Source: Ramlibacter sp.
Lineage (GTDB): Bacteria > Pseudomonadota > Gammaproteobacteria > Burkholderiales > Burkholderiaceae_C
Direction: 5' to 3'
Assembly: GCA_029237735.1 (NCBI GenBank)
Contig: JAQZBU010000019.1
Span: 1 to 43,934 of the forward strand
DNA length: 43,934 bases
In this document: one piece after another, positions 1-8,606 of the stretch
How the letters are laid out: every line of letters starts with the position of its first letter
Position numbering within the stretch: the stretch's first letter is position 1
Made by a program: the position numbers and the translations under genes
Notes under the pieces: model-generated
Told to the model about the DNA's origin: nothing
Database searches by the model: none
The model's input: the letters and a program-made list of their open reading frames with translations, nothing else

Positions 1-685
1 GATGGCGGGGATGTACGCGTCCGTCGCGATCCTCGCGGCGCTCAACCACCGGGATGCCGTCTCGGGCAAGGGCCAGCAGATCGACCTCGCCCTGCTCGAT
101 ACGCAGGTGGCGGCCCTCTCGCATGCCGGCGTCGGTTACCTGGTGTCGGGTGACGTGCCCCAGCGCCGCGGCACCGTCGCCCCGACGGGTTCGCCCTCGC
201 AGATGTTCATGTGCCAGGACGGGCCGATCATGCTCGTGGTGGGCAACGACCCGCAGTTCGCACGGCTCGCGGCGGTGATGGGCGTTCCCGACCTGCCCAC
301 CGACCCACGCTTCCAGACCAACCGGGTACGCATCGAACACCGCGCTGCGCTCAACGAGATCCTGATGCCGATCTTCCGCTCGCGGCCCAAGCGCGAATGG
401 ATCGACGCGATCGGCGGCGCCGGCGTTCCCTGCGGCCCGGTGAACGAACTCGACGAGGTCTTCGCCGAAGAACAACTGAAGGCGCGCGAGATGGTGGTGC
501 CGATGCCTCATCCGCAGCGCAGCGAGATGCCACTGATTGCCAACCCGATCCGCATGTCCGACACCCCAGTGCAGTACCGGCTGCGCCCGCCCGCGCTCGG
601 CGAGCACACAAACGAAGTGCTGGCCGACCTGCTCGGCTACGACCAGGACCAGCTCGCACAACTTCGTGCGCACGACACCATCTGA
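1..685 (+). CDS. Class III (CaiB/BaiF) CoA-transferase, C-terminal part
   Basis: The reading frame is open from the first base of the window and stops at 683-685, so the N-terminal half, with the catalytic Asp region, lies outside. The visible 227 residues carry the C-terminal half of a class III CoA-transferase: the first visible residues (MYASVAILAAL) match the helix after the active-site Asp, followed by GKGQQIDLALLDTQVA, then the small domain ending in RPPALGEHTNEVL, a hallmark of the family tail. These dimeric cytoplasmic enzymes move CoA between carboxylic acids without ATP. A Bug receptor gene follows after 17 bp, so it heads the visible part of a plus-strand operon. The substrate cannot be read from this fragment. 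Confidence 0.88.
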   Translation, partial: MAGMYASVAILAALNHRDAVSGKGQQIDLALLDTQVAALSHAGVGYLVSGDVPQRRGTVAPTGSPSQMFMCQDGPIMLVVGNDPQFARLAAVMGVPDLPTDPRFQTNRVRIEHRAALNEILMPIFRSRPKREWIDAIGGAGVPCGPVNELDEVFAEEQLKAREMVVPMPHPQRSEMPLIANPIRMSDTPVQYRLRPPALGEHTNEVLADLLGYDQDQLAQLRAHDTI

Positions 686-702
686 CCCACAGGAGACTTG
701 CA

Positions 703-1695
703 ATGTCCAGAAACCATCCCACACGCCGCACGGCCCTGGCCGCGCTCACGGCCGTCGCCGCAATGGCGGTCTCGCCCGCTTTCGCCCAGGGCGCGGCCGG
801 CTTTCCGGCCAGGCCGATCAAGATCGTCGTGCCCTACGCGGCCGGGGGCTTCACGGACATCATCGCCCGCATGGTGGGCACGAAGCTGTCCGAGAAGCTC
901 GGCCAGCCGGTGGTGGTGGAGAACAAGCCGGGCGCCTCCACGATGCTGGGCGCCGAGGCGGTTGCCCGCGCCACGCCGGACGGCTACACGCTGCTGATGG
1001 CGACGACCAGCACCCTCTCCACGAACCCGCTGCTGTTCCGCAAGATGCCGTACAAAGTGGCTGACTTCACGCCGGTGGCCCTGGCCGGTCTCACTCCCTT
1101 CGTGCTGGTGGCGCACCCCTCCGTGCCCGTCAATGACGCTGCCGGCCTGGTGACATATGCCCGCGCCAACCCGGGTAAGCTCAACTTCGCGATGCTCGGA
1201 CAGGGCTCGTCGACGCACCTGGTGGACGAGATGCTGCGCTCACAGGCCAAGGTGGACATCCTCGACGTGCCGTACAAAGGCTCGGGGCCGGCCAGCAGTG
1301 ACCTCATCGCGGGCCACGTCCAGCTCAATTTCGACGCAGTGTCGACCGCGATCCCGCGCATCCGCGGCGGCCAGCTCAAGGGTCTGGGCATCACGTCCGA
1401 CAAACGCTCACCGCTGCTGCCGAACGTGCCTACCTTCAAGGAGTCGGGACTGCCTCAGATGATCGCCTACTCCTGGTACGGCCTGCTGGCTCCTGCCGGC
1501 ACGCCCCCGGCGGTGGTCGAGCAGCTCAATCGCACGGTTAACGAGGTCCTGAAGATGCCGGAGGTGCAGGCTCAGCTCGACTCGAACGGCGCCAATGCGC
1601 CCCTGCTGAACTCCAAACAGTTCGGCGAGCTGATCGAGGAGCACACGCGCACCTGGGAAAAGGTGATCAAGCCCCTGAACATCACCATGGACTGA
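703..1695 (+). CDS. Bug-family periplasmic substrate-binding protein (tripartite tricarboxylate transporter receptor)
   Basis: A 330-residue TctC/Bug receptor. The ATG at 703 is preceded by AGGAGA (691-696). Residues 1-28 form a signal peptide with TRRT near the start and a likely cut after AFA. The mature protein begins with the family signature RPIKIVVPYAAGGFTD and has PDGYT further on. Bug proteins bind small carboxylates or related ligands in the periplasm and deliver them to a TctA/TctB membrane pair, or act as sensors; neither partner is in this window. It is clearly paralogous to the receptor at 2522, both sharing NPLLF and VPYKGS / IPYKGS blocks, and the two flank an SDR gene. The ligand is unknown. 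Confidence 0.93.
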   Translation: MSRNHPTRRTALAALTAVAAMAVSPAFAQGAAGFPARPIKIVVPYAAGGFTDIIARMVGTKLSEKLGQPVVVENKPGASTMLGAEAVARATPDGYTLLMATTSTLSTNPLLFRKMPYKVADFTPVALAGLTPFVLVAHPSVPVNDAAGLVTYARANPGKLNFAMLGQGSSTHLVDEMLRSQAKVDILDVPYKGSGPASSDLIAGHVQLNFDAVSTAIPRIRGGQLKGLGITSDKRSPLLPNVPTFKESGLPQMIAYSWYGLLAPAGTPPAVVEQLNRTVNEVLKMPEVQAQLDSNGANAPLLNSKQFGELIEEHTRTWEKVIKPLNITMD

Positions 1696-1700
1696 ATGCG

Positions 1701-2504
1701 ATGGCTGCATCCCTTCCCGGCGAGCTGAAAGGCCGCGTCGCGCTCGTCACCGGCTCTACTGACGGCATCGGCCTCGCCGTGGCCCGGGGTTTGGCGGCGC
1801 AAGGCTGCGCCGTGATGCTCAACGGCTTCGGCGAGCCCGACCAGGTCGCGGCGCTATGCGACGAGCTGGCTACGGCGCATGGCGTCGAAGTCGCGCACGA
1901 CGGGGCCGACCTGCGGCAGGAGGACGAGGCCGCAGGTCTCGTGCAGCGCGTGCTGCAACGCTTCGGCCGCCTCGACGTGCTGGTGAACAACGCCGGCACG
2001 CAGCACAAGGGTCCGGTCGAAGAGCACCCGCCGCAGCGCTGGCGCGAGGTGTTCGCGCTCAACCTGGACGCCCCCTTCCACACCATCCGCACGGCGCTGC
2101 CCGGCATGCGCGCGAATGGCTGGGGCCGCATCGTCAACGTGGCGTCCGTATACGGCCTGGCCGGCGGCGTCGATCGCAGCAGCTACGTCGCCTCCAAGCA
2201 CGGCCTCGTCGGGCTCACCAAGGCGGTGGCGCTGGAGACCGCGACCACCGCGATCACCTGCAACGCGGTGTGCCCGGGCGACGTGTCGACCCGCATCTTC
2301 TACCGCAATGCCAAGCTGCTCGCCGAGCGCGAGCAGATCACGCGCGCCGAGGCGCAACAGCGCATCGCGGCGACCAACATGCCTTCGGGCCGGGTCGTCT
2401 CGCCGGAGCAGGTCGCCGCGCTAGTGGTGTTCCTGTGCAGCGAGGCGGCCGCGGAGATCCGCGGCGCCGCCCTGCCCGTCGACGGCGCCTGGCTGGCGCG
2501 ATGA
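1701..2504 (+). CDS. Short-chain dehydrogenase, probable D-3-hydroxybutyrate dehydrogenase
   Basis: A 267-residue SDR. It has the nucleotide-binding TGSTDGIG (17-24), NNAG (96-99), and the catalytic Ser149, Tyr162, Lys166 (SYVASK). Beyond the general fold it shares specific traits with bacterial D-3-hydroxybutyrate dehydrogenases: LNGFGEPD after strand two, NNAGTQHKGPVE, ETATTAITCNAVCPG and the ending VDGAWLAR. That enzyme oxidises 3-hydroxybutyrate to acetoacetate with NAD in the cytoplasm. The loop after CPG differs from the usual one, so another small 3-hydroxyacid is possible. It starts 5 bp after the upstream Bug stop codon, and its own stop is followed by a second Bug gene, so all are cotranscribed. 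Confidence 0.82.
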   Translation: MAASLPGELKGRVALVTGSTDGIGLAVARGLAAQGCAVMLNGFGEPDQVAALCDELATAHGVEVAHDGADLRQEDEAAGLVQRVLQRFGRLDVLVNNAGTQHKGPVEEHPPQRWREVFALNLDAPFHTIRTALPGMRANGWGRIVNVASVYGLAGGVDRSSYVASKHGLVGLTKAVALETATTAITCNAVCPGDVSTRIFYRNAKLLAEREQITRAEAQQRIAATNMPSGRVVSPEQVAALVVFLCSEAAAEIRGAALPVDGAWLAR

Positions 2505-2521
2505 ACCCCCAAGGAGACTCC

Positions 2522-3505
2522 ATGCCGACATCTTCATTCCTCGCACGAAGGCGGTTGCTGCTTGCACTGTGCGCCGCACCGGCCGCGGCACTCGCGCAGG
2601 CGCCGTCCTGGCCCGTCCGGCCGATCAAGCTGGTCGTGCCCTACCCACCCGGCGGCCTGACCGACGTGCTCGCCCGGCTCGTGACGCAAAGGGCGAGCGA
2701 AAACCTGGGGCAGGCGATCGTGATCGAGAACCGTCCCGGCGCCAGCACGATCCTGGGCGCCGAGCTGGTCGCCAGGGCCGCGCCGGACGGCTACACCTTC
2801 CTCATGGCGGCGGCGACGACGCTCACCACGAATCCGCTGCTGTTCAAGAAGCTGCCGTACAGGCCCGCGGACTTCGCGCCCGTCGCGCTGGTGGGGACGG
2901 TCCCGTTCGCGCTGGTGGCGCATCCTTCGGTACCCGCGAACAACATCCGGGAGTTCGTCGCCCATGCGAAAGCCAATCCGGGGCTGATGACCTTTTCGAC
3001 GGTCGGCCAGGGCGCATCCTCGCACCTGGTGGGCGAGATGTTCAAGGGCGCCACCCAGACCACATTGCGCGACATCCCGTACAAAGGCTCGGCGCCCGCG
3101 CTCGCGGCGGTCCTTTCGGGTGAGGTGCACGCGACCTTCGACGGCATCACCAATTACCTGCCCTACGCGCGCAGCGGCAAGCTGAAGATACTGGCGGTGT
3201 TCAGCGACAACCGCGTGCCCGCGGCCGACACGATTCCGACGATGGCCGAATCCGGCTATCCGGACGCGGTGGCGTACTCCTGGTTCGGCATCGTGGCGCC
3301 GGCCGGCACCCCCGCCGCGATCGTGAACCGCCTGAACCAGGCGATCAACTCCAGCCTGCAAGCGCCGGAGCTGCGCGACCGGCTGCGCGCCGATGTCTCC
3401 TCCGGGCCTATCCTCTCGCCGGAGGGCTACGGCGACTTCATGCGCAAGCAGGCGCTGATTTGGGAGAAGGTCATCACGCCGCTGAAACTGGAGATGACGC
3501 AGTAA
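2522..3505 (+). CDS. Bug-family periplasmic substrate-binding protein
   Basis: A 327-residue TctC/Bug receptor. I chose ATG 2522 over the ATG at 2501 because AAGGAG (2511-2516) sits 5 bp before it and the signal peptide then has normal length: FLARRRLLLALC followed by a cut after ALA at about residue 25. The mature part carries RPIKLVVPYPPGGLTD and PDGYT. It closely resembles the receptor at 703 (NPLLFKKLPY, VALVAHPSVP-type block, IPYKGS), which suggests a tandem duplication around the SDR gene. It is the last gene of the first operon; a long non-coding or decayed stretch follows. Ligand unknown; no TctA/TctB genes are nearby. Confidence 0.93.
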   Translation: MPTSSFLARRRLLLALCAAPAAALAQAPSWPVRPIKLVVPYPPGGLTDVLARLVTQRASENLGQAIVIENRPGASTILGAELVARAAPDGYTFLMAAATTLTTNPLLFKKLPYRPADFAPVALVGTVPFALVAHPSVPANNIREFVAHAKANPGLMTFSTVGQGASSHLVGEMFKGATQTTLRDIPYKGSAPALAAVLSGEVHATFDGITNYLPYARSGKLKILAVFSDNRVPAADTIPTMAESGYPDAVAYSWFGIVAPAGTPAAIVNRLNQAINSSLQAPELRDRLRADVSSGPILSPEGYGDFMRKQALIWEKVITPLKLEMTQ

Positions 3506-3929
3506 GCGCAAGGCGGGCCTGGGGGCTTTGATGGACCCCGGTGGACGGGACCCTGGCGGTGGGCGCAGTCTAGGGCGGCCCCTTCTCAGTACGAATTCCC
3601 CGTTTCAGGGAAAGTTACAGGGAAAGTAGCTGAGACGGGCGAGATATTCTTCGACCCACTGGGCGGTCAGCCCGCGTTTGCGCCGGCTTAATGGCGCGTC
3701 TGGTCGACGTTCTCTTCGCAGTTAACAGGGAATTGTTTAGTGGCCAACAGATAATGTGCCCGCCGAGAAGGGGCTTCAGCACAACCGTGTGCACGCCTGC
3801 GCACAGCGCAAGCTTGGGTTTGGTCGACTGGGTGGCACCTACACGCCCCGCCCCCGGAATCTTCATTCGACTACATCAGGCGCAGTTACCTCCCCTCTCC
3901 TGGAAGGCGGGAGCAGGAGCAGGGAAGTC
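3506..3929. other. Non-coding or decayed stretch without a recognisable gene
   Basis: This stretch follows the first operon. Short open frames exist on both strands but none has a ribosome-binding site or family resemblance I can name. On the minus strand around 3630-3700 one frame reads RRKRGLTAQWVEEYLARL, which looks like real former coding sequence but has a stop a short way upstream and frames out after it; I could not place it in a family. The stretch continues directly into the LysR and AzlC fragments, so it probably belongs to the same scar. Confidence 0.5.
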
Positions 3930-4125
3930 CATCTGCTTTGTGAACCACTTCGCGAGCATGCGCACTTTCGCGGAGGCGCTCGTGCGGTGCGATCCACAGG
4001 TTGAGCGTGTAAGGCTGTCGATGAATCCGAAAGGTGCGACCAGCTGCTTTGACTCGATCTCCCTTTCCACCAAGTAGCGGAAAACGCCAAGCTGCGACAC
4101 CGCGGCCGTTGATGCCCAACGTGCC
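3930..4125 (-). pseudogene. LysR-family regulator fragment (C-terminal end, frameshifted)
   Basis: Read on the minus strand, residues such as FRYLVEREIESKQLVAPFGF followed by SASAKVRMLAKWFTKQM match the last part of a LysR-type effector-binding domain: the turn before the ninth strand, the 'G-x-LV-x-PF' segment and the final helix. A neighbouring frame supplies LGINGRGVAAWRF just upstream, which is the usual lead-in, so a frameshift lies near 4095. Everything N-terminal, including the helix-turn-helix, is missing. Upstream it runs straight into an AzlC fragment, so two unrelated genes have been fused by deletion. It cannot make a functional regulator. Confidence 0.6.
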
Positions 4126-4135
4126 CACGAAGGTC

Positions 4136-4303
4136 GAACTCGGCTATCGACATGAAGATGGCCAACGGCACGCTGATGCCGCTGTTGACCATGGCCACCC
4201 CGGCGACCAAGCCCCAGGCGGCAATCCCGATCGCCGGCGGGGACGGCTTGCACTGCGCCTTCGCGAACCATCGGTCGCTGCGCGACACTGAGGAGGGCGG
4301 CAT
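4136..4303 (-). pseudogene. AzlC-family branched-chain amino acid permease fragment (N-terminal)
   Basis: The minus-strand frame contains GIAAWGLVAGVAMVNSG followed by ISVPLAIFMS, the highly conserved first membrane segment and re-entrant stretch of AzlC, the large subunit of branched-chain amino acid exporters. An ATG at 4303 could be the old start. Homology stops abruptly after FMSIAEF, where an intact gene would continue with the second membrane segment, and the sequence passes into the LysR fragment. No AzlD gene follows. I read this as a remnant of an ancestral locus cut when the catabolic genes arrived or rearranged. Confidence 0.6.
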
Positions 4304-4512
4304 GCGACGTTCGATGGAACCCCGCCACTCGCGCTGCAGCGTGTCGGTGGGCCGCAGTCGATCGAGCCCCGCGCTCTGCCCTCGTGAGCTGCAGGCGCGG
4401 CCGGGCGTCGGACGGCGGGTCGGACAGCGCAATGGACCTGAGGCTGGCGACGAAGCCATGGCCTCAGGCCCGACGCAGGTTGGCGGGAGCGCGCGGTATC
4501 ATTCGGTTAGTT

Positions 4513-4523
4513 GAACGTTGTTC
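4513..4523. promoter_or_regulatory. GAAC-N3-RTTC operator, copy 1
   Basis: The sequence is GAACGTTGTTC, an 11-bp imperfect palindrome within the longer TTGAACGTTGTTCAA. It lies 54 bp before the ATG of the CoA-transferase gene at 4577 and is the only regulatory-looking element in that gap. The same 11-mer occurs again at 25013. A TATCAT at 4497-4502 could be a -10 element upstream of it, but no convincing -35 pairs with it. Confidence 0.65.
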
Positions 4524-4576
4524 AAAGCTAGCGAGTTTGCTCGCTTCCAGATTGTCTTCACCGGAGCAGGCCAGCC

Positions 4577-5761
4577 ATGCAAAAAGTACTTTCAGACGTC
4601 CGTATCCTCGACCTGGGGCGCTACATTGCCGGACCGTACTGCGCAGCGCTGCTGGCCGACTATGGCGCCGACGTAATTCGCGTCGACCGCCCCGGCGGCA
4701 GCGAAGACCGGTTCATCGTGCCCGTTTCCGATACTGGCGACGGGGCCCTGTTCCTGCAGTGCAACCGTAACAAGCGGTCCATCACGCTCGACATCGACAC
4801 CGATGAAGGCAAGGAGATCCTGCATTCGCTCGTTCGCAAAGCGGATGTCGTGATCGCCAACATGCCCGCCGCGACATTGCGCAAGTTGGGCCTGGACTAC
4901 GCCAGCCTGGCGGCGATCAAGCCGGACATCATCCTGACCTCGACGTCCGCCTTCGGCTCGACCGGGCCATTGGCCGATCGCATCGGGTTCGACGGCGTTG
5001 GGCAGGCGCTCAGCGGCGCGGTCCACGTTTCCGGCTCCCCCGACCAGCCCATGAAGATGATGGTTCCAGTGGTCGACTTCGCCACCGGCATGTCCTGCGC
5101 CATGGCGACCATGATGGCGCTGTACGAACGCCGCATCAGCGGGCTCGGACAGGAGGTTAGTGCGTCGCTGCTGCAAACATCCTTGAACCTGGCGAGCGGC
5201 AGCCTGATCGAGGAGGCCGTCCTGCGCGTGGACCGAAAAGCCAGCTTGAACCGGGCGCCGCACTACGGGCCTTCCGACATCTTTCGGGTGCGCGACGGCT
5301 GGATCATCACCCAGGTCATCGGCTCCGCGATGTTCAAGCGCTGGGCCCTCCTGGTGGGCCAACCGGGGCTGATTGACGACCATCGCTTCGCGGACGACCG
5401 CAGCCGCGGTGAGCACGGCCAAGAGCTCAGCGCGGTCATGGCCGGATGGTGCCTGCAGTTCACCCGGGAAGATGTCCTGGCACGCCTTGAGCAGGCGCGG
5501 ATACCGGCCGGTTCGGTCAATTCCCCGCGCGAAGTCCTGGACGACGCCGTGATCGCCGGCTCGGGCGCGTTCCAGCCCACCACCTATCCCGGCGTCAGCG
5601 GCCCGGTGCCCCTGGTGTCCCCCCCCGCCTCCCTGTCTCGGACACCGCCGATTTTTGACCGACGGCCGCCCCTGGCGGGGGAGCACACGGAGGAAATCCT
5701 GGCAGAACTGGGCTACACGAGCGCGCAGACCGCCGATCTGCGCACCCGGCTGATCGTCTGA
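4577..5761 (+). CDS. Class III (CaiB/BaiF) CoA-transferase
   Basis: A complete 394-residue class III CoA-transferase. The N-terminal Rossmann-like half shows RILDLGRYIAGPYCAALLAD and GADVIRVDRPGG, then the NRNKRSITLD loop that contacts CoA. The expected catalytic Asp is Asp167 in PVVDFATGM, which forms the mixed anhydride and glutamyl/aspartyl-CoA type intermediates in this family. The tail RPPLAGEHTEEIL is typical. It stands alone on the plus strand, with operator copy 1 upstream and a convergent thiolase gene only 8 bp beyond its stop. The acid it activates is unknown; the regulon context suggests an organic acid fed into beta-oxidation. Confidence 0.93.
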   Translation: MQKVLSDVRILDLGRYIAGPYCAALLADYGADVIRVDRPGGSEDRFIVPVSDTGDGALFLQCNRNKRSITLDIDTDEGKEILHSLVRKADVVIANMPAATLRKLGLDYASLAAIKPDIILTSTSAFGSTGPLADRIGFDGVGQALSGAVHVSGSPDQPMKMMVPVVDFATGMSCAMATMMALYERRISGLGQEVSASLLQTSLNLASGSLIEEAVLRVDRKASLNRAPHYGPSDIFRVRDGWIITQVIGSAMFKRWALLVGQPGLIDDHRFADDRSRGEHGQELSAVMAGWCLQFTREDVLARLEQARIPAGSVNSPREVLDDAVIAGSGAFQPTTYPGVSGPVPLVSPPASLSRTPPIFDRRPPLAGEHTEEILAELGYTSAQTADLRTRLIV

Positions 5762-5769
5762 AGCAGGGT

Positions 5770-7002
5770 TCAGGCAGCCCGCTCGAATACGGCGGCCAGC
5801 CCCTGGCCACCGCCGATGCACATCGTTTCGAGCGCATAGCGGCCCCGTCGCCGGTCGAGTTCCCGCAGCATGGTGGCCAGAATGCGTGCGCCAGTCGATC
5901 CGACCGCGTGCCCGAGGGAGATCCCCGATCCGTTGACGTTCATCCGTGCAAAATCCGCCTCGGCGAACCGCCACTCGTGCGTACACGCCAGTACCTGCGC
6001 TGCGAATGCTTCATTCAGCTCGATCAAGTCGATTTTTCCCAGCGTCAGCCCCGCGCGCTGGAGCGCGAGCGCCGTGGCCGGCACTGGTCCAATGCCCATC
6101 CGCTCCGGCTCGACGCCCGCTACCGCCCAGCTCACGAGCCGGCCGAACGGCTTCAGGCCAAGCCGCTCGGCATTCGCCCGGGTGGTCACGATGCAGGCGG
6201 CGGCCCCGTCGTTCTGGCCACTGGCATTACCTGGGGTGACGGTGGACGCGGGATCGACGGAAGAGCGCACCGCTCGCAAAGCGGCCAAGTTTTCCAGGGT
6301 TGCGTCGGCACGCGGATGTTCGTCTTGCTCCACAAGGCGGGTGCCGCCCCGCACCTTCACCGGCACCGGAACGATCTCTTGCGCGAAGACGCCACTTTGC
6401 TGGGCGGCCACTGCGCGCTGGTGGGACCCCAGCGCCAGCCGATCCTGCTGCTCCCTCGGTATCGCGTACTCGCGTCGCAGGTTCTCGGCGGTCTCCAGCA
6501 TCCCGCCGGCCACCGGATGCCGCTTGCCTCCTGAAGTGATGCGGCCCCTCGCAATGCGGTCCCATAAAGGAGTGGCTTCTTCCCGCAGCCCCCAGCGCGC
6601 GCCCAGGGTGTAGTGCTCGGCCTGGCTCATGCTCTCGGCGCCGCCTGCGATCACCAGCGTTGCGGCGCCGGTCTGCACGCGCATCGCCGCATCGATCACC
6701 GCCTGCAGGCCGGAGCCGCAACGCCGGTCGACCTGCAGCCCGGGCACCTGGGTGCCCAACTCCGCATTCAGTGCGGCCACCCGGCCGATCGCCGGCGCCT
6801 CGCCGTTCGGGTAGCACTGGCCCAGGATCACGTCGTCCACCTCGCCCGGGCTGATGCCGCTGCGCCGGATCAACTCACGCAAAACGATCTCGGCAAGGTC
6901 GGCAGCGGGCACGTCCTTGAACGTGCCGCCGTAGCGGCCGACCGGGGTGCGCAGGGGTTCGCAGATCACTGCGTCGCGCGACTGAATTCCATCCGTGGCC
7001 AT
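5770..7002 (-). CDS. Thiolase (acetyl-CoA C-acyltransferase family)
   Basis: A 410-residue thiolase. Nucleophile Cys95 lies in DRRCGSGLQAV; NEAFAAQVLA, SGISLGHAVGSTGARI with the catalytic His, and CIGGGQG with the second Cys are all present. The usual GGAIALGHPIG block is changed to SGISLGHAVG, so it belongs to the subgroup shared with the thiolase at 29565 rather than the PhaA/AtoB type. It probably cleaves a 3-oxoacyl-CoA at the end of a beta-oxidation cycle. It is divergent from the thioesterase gene at 7109, with operator copy 2 between them, and convergent with the CoA-transferase at 4577. Confidence 0.92.
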   Translation of the reverse strand: MATDGIQSRDAVICEPLRTPVGRYGGTFKDVPAADLAEIVLRELIRRSGISPGEVDDVILGQCYPNGEAPAIGRVAALNAELGTQVPGLQVDRRCGSGLQAVIDAAMRVQTGAATLVIAGGAESMSQAEHYTLGARWGLREEATPLWDRIARGRITSGGKRHPVAGGMLETAENLRREYAIPREQQDRLALGSHQRAVAAQQSGVFAQEIVPVPVKVRGGTRLVEQDEHPRADATLENLAALRAVRSSVDPASTVTPGNASGQNDGAAACIVTTRANAERLGLKPFGRLVSWAVAGVEPERMGIGPVPATALALQRAGLTLGKIDLIELNEAFAAQVLACTHEWRFAEADFARMNVNGSGISLGHAVGSTGARILATMLRELDRRRGRYALETMCIGGGQGLAAVFERAA

Positions 7003-7085
7003 AGTTGGTGCCTTGTAGGGGTTAAGGGTTTATCCCGACGACATCCGTGGGCAAGCAGTTGCCCAATGCCGTCATACATTAAGTT

Positions 7086-7096
7086 GAACACTGTTC
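7086..7096. promoter_or_regulatory. GAAC-N3-RTTC operator, copy 2 (divergent promoter region)
   Basis: The sequence GAACACTGTTC lies in the 106-bp gap between the divergent thiolase (start 7002) and thioesterase (start 7109) genes. Its right edge is only 12 bp from the thioesterase start codon. TACATT at 7075-7080 could be a rightward -10; binding here would then cover the transcription start. One site could control both directions. Confidence 0.6.
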
Positions 7097-7108
7097 GGAT
7101 TCTAAGCC

Positions 7109-7582
7109 GTGCCCATCGATAACGCCACCACCTCCGTCGCCCGCCTGCAAGCCTTCATTGACCGCTGCCCCTTCAACCGCTGGATGGGCATGCGCGCGCT
7201 TGCAGCGACGCCTGACAGCGTAGAGCTGAGCGTCGCGTGGAAGCAGGATTTCGTGTCCCATCCCGGTCGCCAGTCCACTCACGGCGGCATCCTCGCGGGC
7301 ATCGTGGACGCGGCAGCCGACTATGCCGTCGCCCTGCATGTCGGCGAGCCCGTTCCAACGGTGGACCTGCGCATCGATTTCCACCGTACGGCAACGCCCG
7401 GGGACCTCCGCGCGGAAGCCAGGGTCATCCATGTGGGCGGCACGCTGGCGACAGCCGAAGCCCGCATCTTCAGCCACGACGGCAAGCTCGTCGCCAGCGG
7501 CCGTGGCGTCTACTTCACCGGTGCGCTCAAGGCCAACAGCGAAAAGGCCGGCGTGCCGGCTGTCACCACCGAATTTATCTGA
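7109..7582 (+). CDS. PaaI-like hotdog-fold acyl-CoA thioesterase
   Basis: A 157-residue single-hotdog protein of the PaaI/YdiI type. The motif HGGILAGIVDAAADYA carries His58, the Gly-Gly turn and Asp67, the expected catalytic acid; TVDLRIDFHRTA is the following strand. Such tetrameric cytoplasmic enzymes hydrolyse stalled acyl-CoAs and free CoA. The start is GTG at 7109, the first possible start after an in-frame TAA at 7103-7105; there is no Shine-Dalgarno sequence, and the operator ends 12 bp upstream, so translation may be weak or depend on a very short leader. A Bug receptor gene follows after 19 bp. Confidence 0.85.
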   Translation: MPIDNATTSVARLQAFIDRCPFNRWMGMRALAATPDSVELSVAWKQDFVSHPGRQSTHGGILAGIVDAAADYAVALHVGEPVPTVDLRIDFHRTATPGDLRAEARVIHVGGTLATAEARIFSHDGKLVASGRGVYFTGALKANSEKAGVPAVTTEFI

Positions 7583-7601
7583 TTTCCCCTCTGGAGTTTC
7601 C

Positions 7602-8573
7602 ATGCAACGTAAATCCTTTCTCCGCCTGCTGGCCGCGTCCGCCGCGTCGCTCGCACTCCCGCCGGTGAACGCCCAGTCGGATTACCCGAACCGGCCGATC
7701 AAGGTCGTGGTGCCCTTTGCGCCGGGCGGCGCGACCGACCAGGTGGCGCGGCTCCTCGCCATTCGCCTGGCCAAGCAGATGAACGTCCCGGTGATCGTGG
7801 AAAACCGCGCCGGCGCCAACGGCAACCTGGGCGCGGAGCTGGTTGCCAGGGCGGCACCCGACGGCTACACGATCCTGCACAACACCTCGTCCATTGCTTT
7901 CACGGCCGCCTTTGCGCAGAAGGTCAGTTACGACCTCGCGGCAGACCTCACACCGGTGGCCGCCCTGGTCAACCAGCCATTGCTGGTGGTTGCCGGCCCT
8001 TCGATGCCTGCCAACACCTTGAATGAAATGCTGGCCTGGGCCAGGCAGAACCCCGGCAAGCTCAACTACGCATCTTCGGGCAACGGCAACATATCCCACT
8101 TGGTGATGTATGTGCTGCTCCAGAAAGCCGGCATCAGCGGGGCCCACGTGCCCTACAAGGGCGGAGCGGCGGCTTTTCCGGATGTCATGAGCGGCCAGGT
8201 CCACCTGCTCGCCGACCCTGTCAATTCCGCCGCCCCGTTCGTGCGCGATCGCCGGGTGCGCGCGATCGCCACCACCGGGCGCAGCCGGACGCCCTTGTTC
8301 CCGGATGTTCAGGCGGTCGCCGAGGTGATGCCAGAGGTGGTGGCCGGTGCGTGGCAGGGAGCCATGGTCCCCGCCAAGACACCGCGGCCGATCGTCGAGC
8401 GGCTGAGTGCGGAATACGCAAAGGCGCTGCAGGAACCCGCCTTGCGCGACAAGTTGCACGCCGACGGCGCCGAACCGCTCGGCTTCACGCCCGAGCAGTA
8501 CGCCGCCTTTCTCAAGGAGGAGATCGACCGCTGGAGCAAGATCGTTCGCAGCAGCGGCATCAAGCTCGACTAA
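7602..8573 (+). CDS. Bug-family periplasmic substrate-binding protein
   Basis: A 323-residue TctC/Bug receptor. ATG 7602 follows CTGGAG at 7591-7596. The signal peptide ends near VNA at residue 24; the mature chain begins with YPNRPIKVVVPFAPGGATD and has PDGYT. It groups by eye with the receptor at 13285 (both have GANGN and HNTSSI / YNTSSI plus a GNGNI-H-L block) rather than with the pair at 703 and 2522. It is cotranscribed with the thioesterase and meets the MaoC-like gene convergently 33 bp after its stop. Ligand unknown. Confidence 0.92.
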   Translation: MQRKSFLRLLAASAASLALPPVNAQSDYPNRPIKVVVPFAPGGATDQVARLLAIRLAKQMNVPVIVENRAGANGNLGAELVARAAPDGYTILHNTSSIAFTAAFAQKVSYDLAADLTPVAALVNQPLLVVAGPSMPANTLNEMLAWARQNPGKLNYASSGNGNISHLVMYVLLQKAGISGAHVPYKGGAAAFPDVMSGQVHLLADPVNSAAPFVRDRRVRAIATTGRSRTPLFPDVQAVAEVMPEVVAGAWQGAMVPAKTPRPIVERLSAEYAKALQEPALRDKLHADGAEPLGFTPEQYAAFLKEEIDRWSKIVRSSGIKLD

Positions 8574-8606
8574 CTGGCGCCGGCGCGGTGGCCGCCGCGC
8601 TTGCGC

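Noticed and set aside
3691..4077. Plus-strand 128-codon open frame in the first gap
   Set aside because: No ribosome-binding site, no family resemblance, atypical composition, and it is antisense to the LysR fragment.
4592..5986. Long minus-strand open frame across the CoA-transferase at 4577
   Set aside because: An antisense shadow in high-GC DNA, full of R/G/A, without homology; the plus-strand frame has all family motifs.
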